A DNA stretch of 13,163 nucleotides, from the NCBI GenBank assembly GCA_964408185.1, contig CAYOYK010000065.1:1-13163 (forward strand). The letters are read 5' to 3'. Both the position numbers and the translations under genes were made by a program. A model generated the notes under the pieces. The model ran no database searches, had not been told where the DNA came from, and saw only the letters and a program-made list of their open reading frames with translations. This DNA comes from CAYOYK01 sp964408185. GTDB taxonomy: Bacteria > Bacillota > Clostridia > Christensenellales > Aristaeellaceae. Below, in pieces: positions 5,096 to 11,858 of this stretch. Numbering within the stretch: position 1 is the first letter of the stretch; each line of letters begins with the position of its first letter.

Positions 5096-6850
5096 ATGGA
5101 GCTGGATGATTTGACTGTGCGCATCCGCGTGATGGCCGACGAGGCCGATACGGCGCTGTCCGCGTTTGCGGAGCGCGTGCGGCGCGCGGGCGCGCAGACG
5201 ACCGCCGCGCAGGAGGCCGCGGCGGCCTTTGCGGGCGGGCTGGTCGGGCTGGCCGCGCAGAGCGCGAGGGCCGCCTCCGCACTGAACAGCGGCGGCGAGG
5301 CCGTCGCGCGGCAGGACGCGCAAATGCGCGCGGGCGCTGCCAGCGCCGCCGAGCTGCAAGCCGCCGTGGCGCAGGTGGAGGGCGAGGCCAAGCGCCTCAG
5401 CGCGGGGCTGCAAGCCACGCAGGGGTACGAGGCGGCGGGCCGGCAGGCCGACGCGCTGTCCGCCAAGCTGTACCAGCTGGAGGGCGCGGCGCAGAGCCGC
5501 CTGACCGTCAACCTGAACACCGAGGAGGCGCACAGCGCCGTCAGCGCCTTGGTGGCGCAGACAAGCAAGGCCGCGCGGGGCATGGACGACCTGCGGCGGG
5601 CCTCCGATCAGCGCGCGGGCGGGCTGACCGGCAGCCTCAAGCTGGAGCTGATCGAGCTCAACCACCTGATCGCCATCGGCCTTGCCGATACGGCCGACGA
5701 GGTCGCCGCGCTGGCCGATATGGCCGTGCGCTACGCCAACGCCGGGGCCATCGAGCGCTACGCGCTGGAGGATCGCCTCGCCAAGGCCCGCGAGCGCCTG
5801 CGGCAGGAAAACCTGCGGGCCGATCTGGACGCGATCAGCCACGAAAAGGCGCTGGGCGAGCTGAGCTTGGAGCAGGAGCTAGGCCGACTTGCGCGCGTGC
5901 GCGCCGCCCACCGCATGACCGCCGCGGAGATCAACGAGCTGGAGGAGCGCATGTACGACGTGCGCCAGAGCATCCGCCAGCGCGACGCGAGCGCCATCGA
6001 CGGCGTGGCCGACGGCCTGACCGACGCGCTGACGGCCCGCTATCAGCGCTGGCAGACGCGGGAGCTCGCGGCGCTGGACCAGAGCCGCGACCAATGGCAG
6101 CGCTGGGCGGACGATTCCACCGACGCGCTGCAGCGGCAGATCGACGCGCTGGACGCGCTCGCCACGGCGGAGGATCGCGCGGCCGAGGACGAAAAGGACC
6201 TGCGGCAGCTCGAAAGCCTGCGCCAGCAAATTGCCTACGAGCAGGACGATTACAACCGCGCCATGCTGCAGGCCAGCCTGGAGCAGGCCGTCGAGGCCCG
6301 CGCGGAGCGCCTGCGCGAGCGGGACGCCGCCGACGCGAGGGCCGCCCTGCAAGCCCAAAAGGAGGCCGTCGCCGAGCGCCTGCAAGCCGAAAAGGACGCG
6401 CTCGACGCGCAGCGGGAGGCCGTGCGCAGCGCCTACGACGAGCGCACGCAGAGCCAGAGCCTCGCGGCGGAGGCCGAGCGCCTGCTGCTGGCCCAGAATC
6501 AGGACGAGCTGATCGCGCTGCTGACGGGCTACGCCCCGGCCTACAACGCGCTGGGCCAGACCCTCGGCGAGAAGCTGGCCGACGGCTTCGCGGCCTCGCT
6601 GACGGATGTGACCGCGTGGTTTGACGCGCTCGCCCGGCAGGTGAGCGACGTGCAGGAGCAGATGAACGACGCGGCCCTCGCCGCCGCGGATACATTCTAC
6701 GCCGCGAACCGCGCCGCCCTAAGCGCGGCGCAGGCCGTGACCATCGAGCAGAGCAACACGTTCAACGTGCCGGTGGAAAGCCCCAGCGATACGGCGCGCA
6801 AGGTGGCGCAGGCCAACGAGGACTTGGGGCTGACGCTGCTGGGGCTGTAA
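5096..6850 (+). CDS. Tail tape measure protein
   Basis: A 584-residue, almost wholly helical protein rich in Ala, Arg, Glu and Gln, with long coiled-coil-like stretches through its middle. The C-terminal phrase 'QSNTFNVPVESPSDTARK' matches the usual end of tape measure proteins (an asparagine-rich beta strand, then 'P.ETAR'). The protein sets tail length and is ejected with DNA. By the usual rule of about 0.15 nm per residue the tail would be near 90 nm. I see no clear membrane segment and no lytic domain. The ATG at 5096 is preferred over the in-frame GTG at 5087 because AAGG at 5081-5084 suits 5096 better. It follows the scaffold gene directly, with no capsid, connector or tube genes between; the tail chaperone that normally precedes it is 4 kb upstream. 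Confidence 0.82.
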   Translation: MELDDLTVRIRVMADEADTALSAFAERVRRAGAQTTAAQEAAAAFAGGLVGLAAQSARAASALNSGGEAVARQDAQMRAGAASAAELQAAVAQVEGEAKRLSAGLQATQGYEAAGRQADALSAKLYQLEGAAQSRLTVNLNTEEAHSAVSALVAQTSKAARGMDDLRRASDQRAGGLTGSLKLELIELNHLIAIGLADTADEVAALADMAVRYANAGAIERYALEDRLAKARERLRQENLRADLDAISHEKALGELSLEQELGRLARVRAAHRMTAAEINELEERMYDVRQSIRQRDASAIDGVADGLTDALTARYQRWQTRELAALDQSRDQWQRWADDSTDALQRQIDALDALATAEDRAAEDEKDLRQLESLRQQIAYEQDDYNRAMLQASLEQAVEARAERLRERDAADARAALQAQKEAVAERLQAEKDALDAQREAVRSAYDERTQSQSLAAEAERLLLAQNQDELIALLTGYAPAYNALGQTLGEKLADGFAASLTDVTAWFDALARQVSDVQEQMNDAALAAADTFYAANRAALSAAQAVTIEQSNTFNVPVESPSDTARKVAQANEDLGLTLLGL

Positions 6851-7069
6851 CGCAACGCGGCGCGGCCGTGTTGCGAGCCTGCGCTTTTCGCCCGCGCCCT
6901 AGTTGGTCGGCAGAGGGCCTCCCGCACAGAACGCGGCCGTGAAAAGCGCAGGGAACGCCTGCTACGCAAGCGATCGCCCGATCGGCAAGGCCGATCGAGG
7001 CGAATCCCGTCGGAGGGCCGCGACACTCCGACGCCTCCCGGTGAAAAACCCAACAAAGAGGTGAACACA
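6851..7069. other. 219-bp structured spacer between tape measure and Dit genes
   Basis: No gene is seen. A 12-base inverted repeat, CCTGCGCTTTTC (6878-6889) with GAAAAGCGCAGG (6941-6952), encloses 51 bases. A strong hairpin at 6974-7003 has CGATCGGC-AAG-GCCGATCG at its tip and TCGCC/GGCGA at its base, with one bulged A. A third hairpin at 7008-7033 pairs CGTCGGAG with CTCCGACG. None has a terminator T tract. In a tightly packed operon this gap is out of character and may be an inserted palindromic element or a processing or attenuation site. Confidence 0.65.
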
Positions 7070-7945
7070 TTGCAGCAACTGACCTACATCAACCTGCGCG
7101 GGGAAAGCGCGGACTTTGGGGCCATCCGGCCGCTGGTGTTCTGCTCCGTAAAGGGGCTCGGAACGCCCGATACGGACGTAAAGACCATCCAAGGCGCGTA
7201 CCAGCAGGGGGACGCGGTGGCCGGGCTGACGCGCAGGGCGCGCACGGTGGAGCTGACGCTGCACCTGCTGGCGGACGACCGCGCCGCGCTGTATCAGGCG
7301 CGCAGGAGCCTGTGCGGGTGGCTCAGCCCGGATAAGGCCAGCGACGGCGAGAGCCGCGCGCGGCTGATCTACCGCAACGACGCGGGCGCGTACTGGACAT
7401 GGGCCGTGCCGGAGGGCGGGCTGGATTGGGGCGCGCGGCTGCAAAACGGCCACGCGTCCCTGCGCCTGAGCTTCCGCTGCGAAAGCCCGTTTTGGTACGG
7501 CATGGCGCGCAACACCGCGCGCTTTACGTACAGCGGCAGCGGCTTCAAGCTGCCGTTCAAATTCCCGTTCACGCTGGGCAACCGCAGCTTCGCCCAAACG
7601 CTGGTCAACGCCGGGCACGGGGCCGCGCCCGTGGAGATCAGCATTTGGGGCAAGGGCGAAACGCCCGTGCTCCTGAACCAATCCACGGGGCGGCGCATCG
7701 CGCTGGCCTCGCCGCTGCCCGTGGGCGACGTGCTGACCCTCCGCACCGACCCCGCCCGCCTGCGCGCCGCCGTGACCCACCCGGACGGCACGACCGAGAA
7801 CGCGTTCGGCTACCTCGATCCGGGCACGAGCCTGAGCGCCTTTACGCTGCGCCCCGGCGAGAACCGGATCGTCTACCGCCCCGGCGGGGAGCAGACGCAG
7901 AGCGTGGTGCACATCAACTGGTATGACTGCTACGAGGGGGTTTGA
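7070..7945 (+). CDS. Distal tail protein (Dit family)
   Basis: A 291-residue protein of the siphovirus Dit/tail family. It has an N-terminal beta domain with a 'V.LTLHLLADDR..LY.ARR.L' region, a conserved 'ESPFWYG' near residue 138 at the domain junction, then a galectin-like C-terminal domain with 'LVNAGHGAAPVEISIWG', 'LNQSTGRRIAL' and 'LRPGENRIVYRP'. Dit forms the hexameric hub that joins the tail tube to the baseplate. I chose TTG 7070 because AAAGAGGTG (7055-7063) lies just upstream; the in-frame GTG at 7061 is part of that ribosome binding site. It follows the tape measure gene as usual, though after an unusually long structured spacer. Confidence 0.9.
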   Translation: MQQLTYINLRGESADFGAIRPLVFCSVKGLGTPDTDVKTIQGAYQQGDAVAGLTRRARTVELTLHLLADDRAALYQARRSLCGWLSPDKASDGESRARLIYRNDAGAYWTWAVPEGGLDWGARLQNGHASLRLSFRCESPFWYGMARNTARFTYSGSGFKLPFKFPFTLGNRSFAQTLVNAGHGAAPVEISIWGKGETPVLLNQSTGRRIALASPLPVGDVLTLRTDPARLRAAVTHPDGTTENAFGYLDPGTSLSAFTLRPGENRIVYRPGGEQTQSVVHINWYDCYEGV

Positions 7946-7990
7946 CGGGCGCGCACGCCCCGAAAGCAGAACGACGCGGAGGTGTTTGCG

Positions 7991-9073
7991 ATGCAAACCT
8001 TGCTCCTGATGGACTTTGACTTTACCCTGCGCGGGGAGCTGCCGCTGTTCCGCAGCCTGACGCTCACGCGGAGCTGGTACGGAATCGGCGGGTTCAAGCT
8101 GACGGCGGACGCGGACGCGCCCGGCACGGAGGCGCTCGCGCGCGACCGCCTGCTCTGCTTCCCGGATGACCCGGCGCGCACGCTGATCTGCGAAAAGATC
8201 ACCCGCACGCGGGAGCGGATCACCGTGGACGGCTGGCAGCTCAAGGGGCTGGCAAAGCGGCGCGTCTGCGTGCCGCCCCTGACCGGGCAGGAGGACAGCC
8301 CGTACCGCAACTTCGGCTACGACCGCTTTACCGGCGACGCGGAGAGCGCCCTGCTGCACTACGCCGCAGGCCACCTGACCGCCTGCGAGGACGCCGCGCG
8401 CCGCGTCCCCGGCCTGATACTGGCCGAGAACCAGCACCGCGGCCTCGCCCTGCCGTGGCAGGCGCGCTTCGACGCGCTGGAGAGCGTGCTGGGCGATATC
8501 GGCGCGGCCACCGGGCTGGGCTGGGAGATCCTCCCGGATTACGCCAGCCGGCGCTACGTCTTTTCGGCCCGCGAGGGGATCGACCGCACCGCGGGCACGG
8601 GCCGCGCGATCATCGGGGAGCGGATGGGCAACGCCGCCGCAGCGACCTACACCGACGACGCGCTCAAGGCCGTGACCACCGCCTACGCGGGCGGCGCGGG
8701 CGAGGACGAGAACCGCCTGATCCTCTCGTCCGGCGGCGGCGCAAGCGGCCTCGCGCGGCGCGAGGCGTGGCAGGAGGCCGGCGGCGTGAGCGATACCGAC
8801 CTGCTGCGCATGGCCGCCGAGCGCAAGCTGGCCGCCCCCGCGCAGACGCTGACCGCCGAGCTGCTGGACAGCGGCCTGTGCCGCTACGGCACGGACTACG
8901 ACGTGGGCGACCTCATCAGCCTGCGGACGGACGATGATCAGGCGGACGCGAGGCTCATCGCCGTGGCGGAGACCTACGAGGGCGGCGCGCGCAAGCTGAA
9001 GGCGACCTTCGGGGACGAGATCGTCTCCTCGCTGTCGGCGGTGCTGGGCGCGAGGCGGGAGTATATCGGATAG
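7991..9073 (+). CDS. Tail-associated protein, Siphovirus ReqiPepy6 Gp37-like
   Basis: A 360-residue protein matching the Gp37-like tail family in layout. It starts with beta-rich 'MDFDFTL.GELPLFRSLTLTRSWYG', has 'CEKITRTRERITVDGWQLKG' (a turn into a second domain), a central helical segment 'ALESVLGDIGAATGLGWEI', and a C-terminal 'LTAELLDSGLCRYGTDYDVGD' barrel segment. Members sit at the tail tip next to Dit and form part of the hub (gp27-like fold). I see no separate peptidase domain. ATG 7991 has GGAGG 8 bases upstream and is preferred to GTG 7982, which overlaps that site. The next gene starts 14 bases after the stop. Confidence 0.85.
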   Translation: MQTLLLMDFDFTLRGELPLFRSLTLTRSWYGIGGFKLTADADAPGTEALARDRLLCFPDDPARTLICEKITRTRERITVDGWQLKGLAKRRVCVPPLTGQEDSPYRNFGYDRFTGDAESALLHYAAGHLTACEDAARRVPGLILAENQHRGLALPWQARFDALESVLGDIGAATGLGWEILPDYASRRYVFSAREGIDRTAGTGRAIIGERMGNAAAATYTDDALKAVTTAYAGGAGEDENRLILSSGGGASGLARREAWQEAGGVSDTDLLRMAAERKLAAPAQTLTAELLDSGLCRYGTDYDVGDLISLRTDDDQADARLIAVAETYEGGARKLKATFGDEIVSSLSAVLGARREYIG

Positions 9074-9087
9074 GAGAGTGATTTGAT

Positions 9088-10155
9088 TTGGCATCGGAAT
9101 TCTACGGATTCTTCGACAGCGTCGGCGACGACGAGCGCGAGTACGACGCGAGCCAGTTTGGCAAGCTGCTGCGCGCAATGTGTTACAGCGGCGCGTGTAC
9201 GGGCCTGACGGTCTCGCCGACCGGGACGGGCATGGGCGTGACCGTCGCGCCGGGGAGCTGCATCCTGAACGGCTACCTGTACGAGCTGCGCGACGACGGC
9301 GGCGCGGCCAAGACGCTGACGCTGCAGGCCAGCGGCGCGGTGAACCGGTACGACCGAATCGTGGCGCATCTGGATACCGAAACGCGCGCCATCGGCCTGC
9401 GCGTGCTGGCCGGGACGGCGGGCGCAAGCCCGGAGCCGCCCGCGCTCACGCGCACGGCGACGGCGTACGAGATCAGCCTGTGCAAGGTGCTGGTGCAGGC
9501 GAACGCGACGCTGCTGGCGGCGGCGGATATCACCGACGAGCGCGGGGACGAGAGCGTGTGCGGCTGGGCCGTGCCGGAGCCCCTGCGGCAGGCGAACATC
9601 GTGGTGCCCGCCTCGCGCGTGACGCTGGCCGGAGGCGGCAGCGCGCAGGCGGCGCTGGAGGCCCACGCATCCGCGCTGAACGCGGACGCCGCCGCGCTGC
9701 AAACCGTCGTGCGGCACACCGCGCAGACGCTGACCGCCGAGCAGCAAACGCAAGCGCGGAGCAATATCGGCCTCGGCACGGCGGCGCTGAAGGGCGTGAG
9801 CAACGCGCTGACGCAGACGGCGGACGGCTACGTCCTCGACGCGCGGCAGGGCAAGGCACTGAGCGATGCAATCGCCGCCAAGGCCGCGCCTGCGACCGAT
9901 ACCAGCGCAACGCTGACGGCTGCGGGCTGGACGGGCACGGCAGCGCCGTACACGCAGACCGTAGCGGTCGCGGACTTGAGCGCCACGGCCAAGCTGACCG
10001 TCGGGCTGGCGGCGACGATTACCGCCGAGCAGTACGAGGCCGCCGCTGCGGCTATGTTGCTGGCGACCGCGCAGGCGGCGGGCAGCGTGACCGTCAGCGC
10101 GTTTGGAGAAAAGCCGACTGTGGATGTGCCGATTGTACTGCGGGAGGTGAGCTGA
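9088..10155 (+). CDS. Baseplate/tail fibre protein
   Basis: A 355-residue protein from TTG 9088 with AGGAGAGTGAT upstream. The N-terminal half has the pattern of Firmicute phage baseplate proteins: 'F.S.....R.YDA..F', 'GMGVTVAPGSCILNGYLYEL', 'VNRYDRIVAHLD', then 'YEISLCKVLVQA' and 'ITDERGDESVCGW'. A helical/linker section follows, with 'LTAEQQTQARSNIGLGTAA', a motif common in phage tail fibres, and a small C-terminal beta domain. It probably attaches to the tail tip and carries or is the receptor-binding region. Its C-terminus LREVS is the ribosome binding site of the next frame read as codons (GGGAGGTGAGC), and its TGA overlaps the next ATG by one base at 10155. Confidence 0.75.
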   Translation: MASEFYGFFDSVGDDEREYDASQFGKLLRAMCYSGACTGLTVSPTGTGMGVTVAPGSCILNGYLYELRDDGGAAKTLTLQASGAVNRYDRIVAHLDTETRAIGLRVLAGTAGASPEPPALTRTATAYEISLCKVLVQANATLLAAADITDERGDESVCGWAVPEPLRQANIVVPASRVTLAGGGSAQAALEAHASALNADAAALQTVVRHTAQTLTAEQQTQARSNIGLGTAALKGVSNALTQTADGYVLDARQGKALSDAIAAKAAPATDTSATLTAAGWTGTAAPYTQTVAVADLSATAKLTVGLAATITAEQYEAAAAAMLLATAQAAGSVTVSAFGEKPTVDVPIVLREVS

Positions 10156-10484
10156 TGAACGGGCAAAGCGGAGGGCCGTTGGGGAGGGCCCCGACGAGCC
10201 CGGAGCGGTACAATAAACAGCAGAGGGGAGAGCGCGAACGCAAAACCGCGTTTTGCGGGCGTGCGGTACCTAGCGGAGGGCCGTTGGGGAGGGCCCCGAC
10301 GAGCCCGGAGCGGTACAATAAACAGCAGAGGGGAGAGCGCGAACGCAAAACCGCGTTTTGCGGGCGTGCGGTACCTAGCGGAGGGCCGTTGGGGAGGGCC
10401 CCGACGAGCCCGGAGCGTGACCAGTCGGGAGAACGACAGCGCGGACGAGAAGCGGACGTGCGAAGTCTGCGGGAGGTGGGTTAA
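10155..10484 (+). CDS. 109-residue protein made of hairpin-bearing repeats
   Basis: The ATG at 10155 has a good GGGAGGTG site and overlaps the preceding stop. The protein is basic and low in complexity. A 35-residue unit that starts SGGPLGRAPTSPER occurs twice in full and once in part, ahead of a diverged tail ending SLREVG. I recognise no family. The frame stays open because the DNA period (105 bp) is a multiple of three. The final GGGAGGTGGG is the ribosome binding site of the glycine-rich gene. It may be a real small protein, or repeat DNA that has remained translatable inside an operon; I favour the second. Confidence 0.45.
   Translation: MNGQSGGPLGRAPTSPERYNKQQRGERERKTAFCGRAVPSGGPLGRAPTSPERYNKQQRGERERKTAFCGRAVPSGGPLGRAPTSPERDQSGERQRGREADVRSLREVG
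10167..10419. repeat. 105-bp tandem repeats with internal hairpin
   Basis: Full copies lie at 10167-10271 and 10272-10376, with a partial third at 10377-10419. Each full copy contains the hairpin CGCAAAAC-CGC-GTTTTGCG (10239-10257 and 105 bases later) and a short GGGGAGGGCCCC stretch. The two full copies are identical or nearly so. After the partial copy the sequence continues as GAGCGTGACCAGTCGG, which also occurs in the 125-bp repeats at 11250 and 11375. Confidence 0.93.
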
Positions 10485-10485
10485 C

Positions 10486-11205
10486 ATGAGCCTTTTGAGC
10501 TATTTTCCGGGCGGGGGCGCGGCAGGGAGCAAGCTGCCGGAGTACACCTATACGGGTCAGTCTACGCTGATTGACGAGGGGGACGGGAACTGGGGAATCA
10601 AGATCCTGACCAGCGGAACGCTGACGTTCACGCGCCTAAGCGGACTCCCCGATGTGTTTATGATCGCGGGCGGCGGCGGCGCAGGGTATTCCGGCGGCGG
10701 AGGCTCTGGATATACGAAAACCGTCAAAAGCATATCGATCGGCGCGTCAACTGGGTATCCAATCGTCATCGGCGCGGGCGGCGCGGCTGATAGAACGGAG
10801 GCCGCACCACATGTAGGCGGTACTGGTGGCAGCAGCTCCGCGTTTGGCTATACGGTTACTGGCGGTAATGGGGGCGGCTCGTCAACAACGTACAATACTG
10901 GCGGCAACGGTGGCAGCGGCGGCGCGGCTTATGGCGGCGTGGGCGGCACAAACGGCGGAAACGGAACCTCAAGCGCGCCAGCCTCTTACGCGGGCGGCAC
11001 GGGTCAGGGCACAACCACCTATGCGTTCGGCGATTCGGACGGCGAGAAATACGGCTCCGGCGGCGGCGCTGCGGGAAACGGACCGCCCGGCGCGGGCCTG
11101 CGCGGCGCAAACAGCGGCTGCGGCGGCACGGGCGCAACCACGAGCAGCGAGGCAGGCGGCAGCGGCATCGTGATCCTGCGCAATCACAGGGAGGTGGCGG
11201 CATGA
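10486..11205 (+). CDS. Glycine-rich phage tail fibre/appendage protein
   Basis: A 239-residue protein from ATG 10486, with GGGAGGTGGG 5 bases before it. Residues 1-60 are a compact beta-like region ('WGIKILTSGTLTFTRL' followed by 'DVFMIAGGGG'). The rest is dominated by glycine runs interspersed with Ser, Thr, Asn and Ala, closing with 'GGSGIVILRN'. This is the layout of glycine-rich fibre domains in many Firmicute phages, where polyglycine II bundles form surface-exposed tips that bind receptors. The last residues REVAA coincide with the ribosome binding site of the following repeat. Base use in the middle is less G+C-biased than its neighbours (codons such as TAT, ACA, GTA), which could mean separate acquisition. 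Confidence 0.72.
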   Translation: MSLLSYFPGGGAAGSKLPEYTYTGQSTLIDEGDGNWGIKILTSGTLTFTRLSGLPDVFMIAGGGGAGYSGGGGSGYTKTVKSISIGASTGYPIVIGAGGAADRTEAAPHVGGTGGSSSAFGYTVTGGNGGGSSTTYNTGGNGGSGGAAYGGVGGTNGGNGTSSAPASYAGGTGQGTTTYAFGDSDGEKYGSGGGAAGNGPPGAGLRGANSGCGGTGATTSSEAGGSGIVILRNHREVAA

Positions 11206-11451
11206 TGGGTTGGAGCGACCGTGGGGCAGGGCAGGGCCCCTGCCCCGCAAGGGAGCGTGACCAGTCGGCAGGAAAGCAGCGCGAACGGCCCGAAGGGCCG
11301 GGCGTGCAAAGCAGGGAGGTGGCGGCATGATGGGTTGGAGCGACCGTGGGGCAGGGCAGGGCCCCTGCCCCGCAAGGGAGCGTGACCAGTCGGCAGGAAA
11401 GCAGCGCGAACGGCCCGAAGGGCCGGGCGTGCAAAGCAGGGAGGTGGCGGC
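11190..11451. repeat. Two tandem copies of 125 bp carrying hairpins and ribosome binding sites
   Basis: Units at 11202-11326 and 11327-11451 appear identical, and the GGAGGTGGCGGC lead-in before the first also ends each unit. Each holds a GGGGCAGG...CCTGCCCC hairpin, GAGCGTGACCAGTCGG, then AGCGCGAACG, the hairpin CGGCCC-GAA-GGGCCG, CGGGCGTGC and finally GGGAGGTGG before an ATG. The backbone is shared with the 105-bp repeat, but the hairpin sequence differs. Confidence 0.93.
11202..11330 (+). CDS. 42-residue repeat-encoded mini-ORF, copy 1
   Basis: It starts at an ATG that overlaps the glycine-rich gene's stop (ATGA, 11202-11205) and has GGGAGGTGG upstream. It ends at TGA 11328-11330, which overlaps the start of copy 2 in the same ATGA manner. 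The product is basic, begins MMGWSDRG and ends SREVAA. It resembles the tail of the 109-residue repeat protein (ERDQS followed by REV near the end). There is no known family. Initiation signals are good, so translation is likely; function is not evident. Confidence 0.4.
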   Translation: MMGWSDRGAGQGPCPARERDQSAGKQRERPEGPGVQSREVAA

Positions 11452-11455
11452 ATGA
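11327..11455 (+). CDS. 42-residue repeat-encoded mini-ORF, copy 2
   Basis: An identical product to copy 1, started by ATGA overlap with that copy's stop and ended by ATGA overlap with the next gene at 11452. The two mini-ORFs form a relay of stop/restart sites between the glycine-rich gene and the following small gene. The 125-bp period is not a multiple of three, so each copy lies in a different frame from the other, yet both remain open. Confidence 0.4.
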   Translation: MMGWSDRGAGQGPCPARERDQSAGKQRERPEGPGVQSREVAA

Positions 11456-11703
11456 GGTACGCAATCATCCAAAACGGCATCGTGACCAACATCATCGTGC
11501 TGTACCCCGGCAACACGGGGGACTTTCCCGGCGCGGTCAAGATCGACGAGGGACGGCCCGTCGCAATCGGCGATAGCTACGCGGACGGCGTGTTCGCTCG
11601 TGGCGGAGCGCCTGTGCTGACCGCCGACGAGGCGACCATCGCCGAGCTGGACGCGGCGCTGCTGGACGCGGAATACAACGCAATCGTAGGAGGTGATCTC
11701 TGA
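11452..11703 (+). CDS. Small phage tail-region protein of unknown function
   Basis: An 83-residue protein from ATG 11452, after GGGAGGTGG. The N-terminus 'MRYAIIQNGIVTNIIVL' is a beta hairpin typical of small proteins found next to fibre genes in Firmicute prophages. The middle 'GDFPGAVKIDEGRPVAIGDSYADGVF' fits the same group, and the C-terminus is helical. I know no confirmed role; proximity to fibre genes suggests a baseplate or fibre accessory part. Its last codons overlap the very strong ribosome binding site of the next gene, and TGA 11701-11703 overlaps the next ATG by one base. Confidence 0.75.
   Translation: MRYAIIQNGIVTNIIVLYPGNTGDFPGAVKIDEGRPVAIGDSYADGVFARGGAPVLTADEATIAELDAALLDAEYNAIVGGDL
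11687..11698 (+). promoter_or_regulatory. Exceptionally complete Shine-Dalgarno sequence
   Basis: TAGGAGGTGATC can pair over 11 consecutive bases with the common 3' end of bacterial 16S rRNA (which calls for AGGAGGTGATC). It lies 4 bases before the ATG at 11703, with the GGAGG core 9 bases upstream. It fixes the start of the 51-residue gene. Confidence 0.8.
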
Positions 11704-11858
11704 TGTCCGATCTGATCTATCGCGTGTGCAAGCGCACGATCACGCGCGGCGGGTATCCCGCCGATATGCAAACCCGGCTGGATGTGTTCTATGCGGCAGG
11801 CAAACTCACGACCGACCAGTACGACGAGCTGACGGCGCTGGTGAGCCGGAATGCCTAA
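11703..11858 (+). CDS. XkdX-like small phage protein
   Basis: A 51-residue protein: 'MSDLIYRVCKRTITRGGYPA', then 'MQTRLDVFYAAGKLTTDQYDEL'. The size, the helix followed by 'F...GKLT.DQY.EL', and the position between fibre genes and the lysis enzyme match the XkdX family of Firmicute phages, whose function is not established. It has a near-perfect ribosome binding site, starts on the last base of the preceding stop (TGATG), and overlaps the next gene by 8 bases. Confidence 0.72.
   Translation: MSDLIYRVCKRTITRGGYPADMQTRLDVFYAAGKLTTDQYDELTALVSRNA

Noticed and set aside
2937..5282. 781-residue open frame on the - strand
   Set aside because: It is antisense to the large terminase end, portal and scaffold genes, has Arg/Pro/Ala-rich composition typical of shadows in G+C-rich DNA, no ribosome binding site and no recognisable domain.
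6962..9427. 821-residue open frame on the - strand
   Set aside because: It is antisense to Dit, the Gp37-like gene and the start of the fibre gene, all of which have clear family motifs; the composition and lack of start signals mark it as a shadow.
10486..11205. Possible diversity-generating retroelement target (variable fibre gene followed by repeats)
   Set aside because: No reverse transcriptase, no template/variable repeat pair with adenine-specific changes; the downstream duplication is not homologous to the glycine-rich gene end beyond the short ribosome binding site stretch.
10167..11451. Possible CRISPR array
   Set aside because: The units of 105 and 125 bp are head-to-tail without spacers, and are longer than CRISPR repeats; no cas genes are present.
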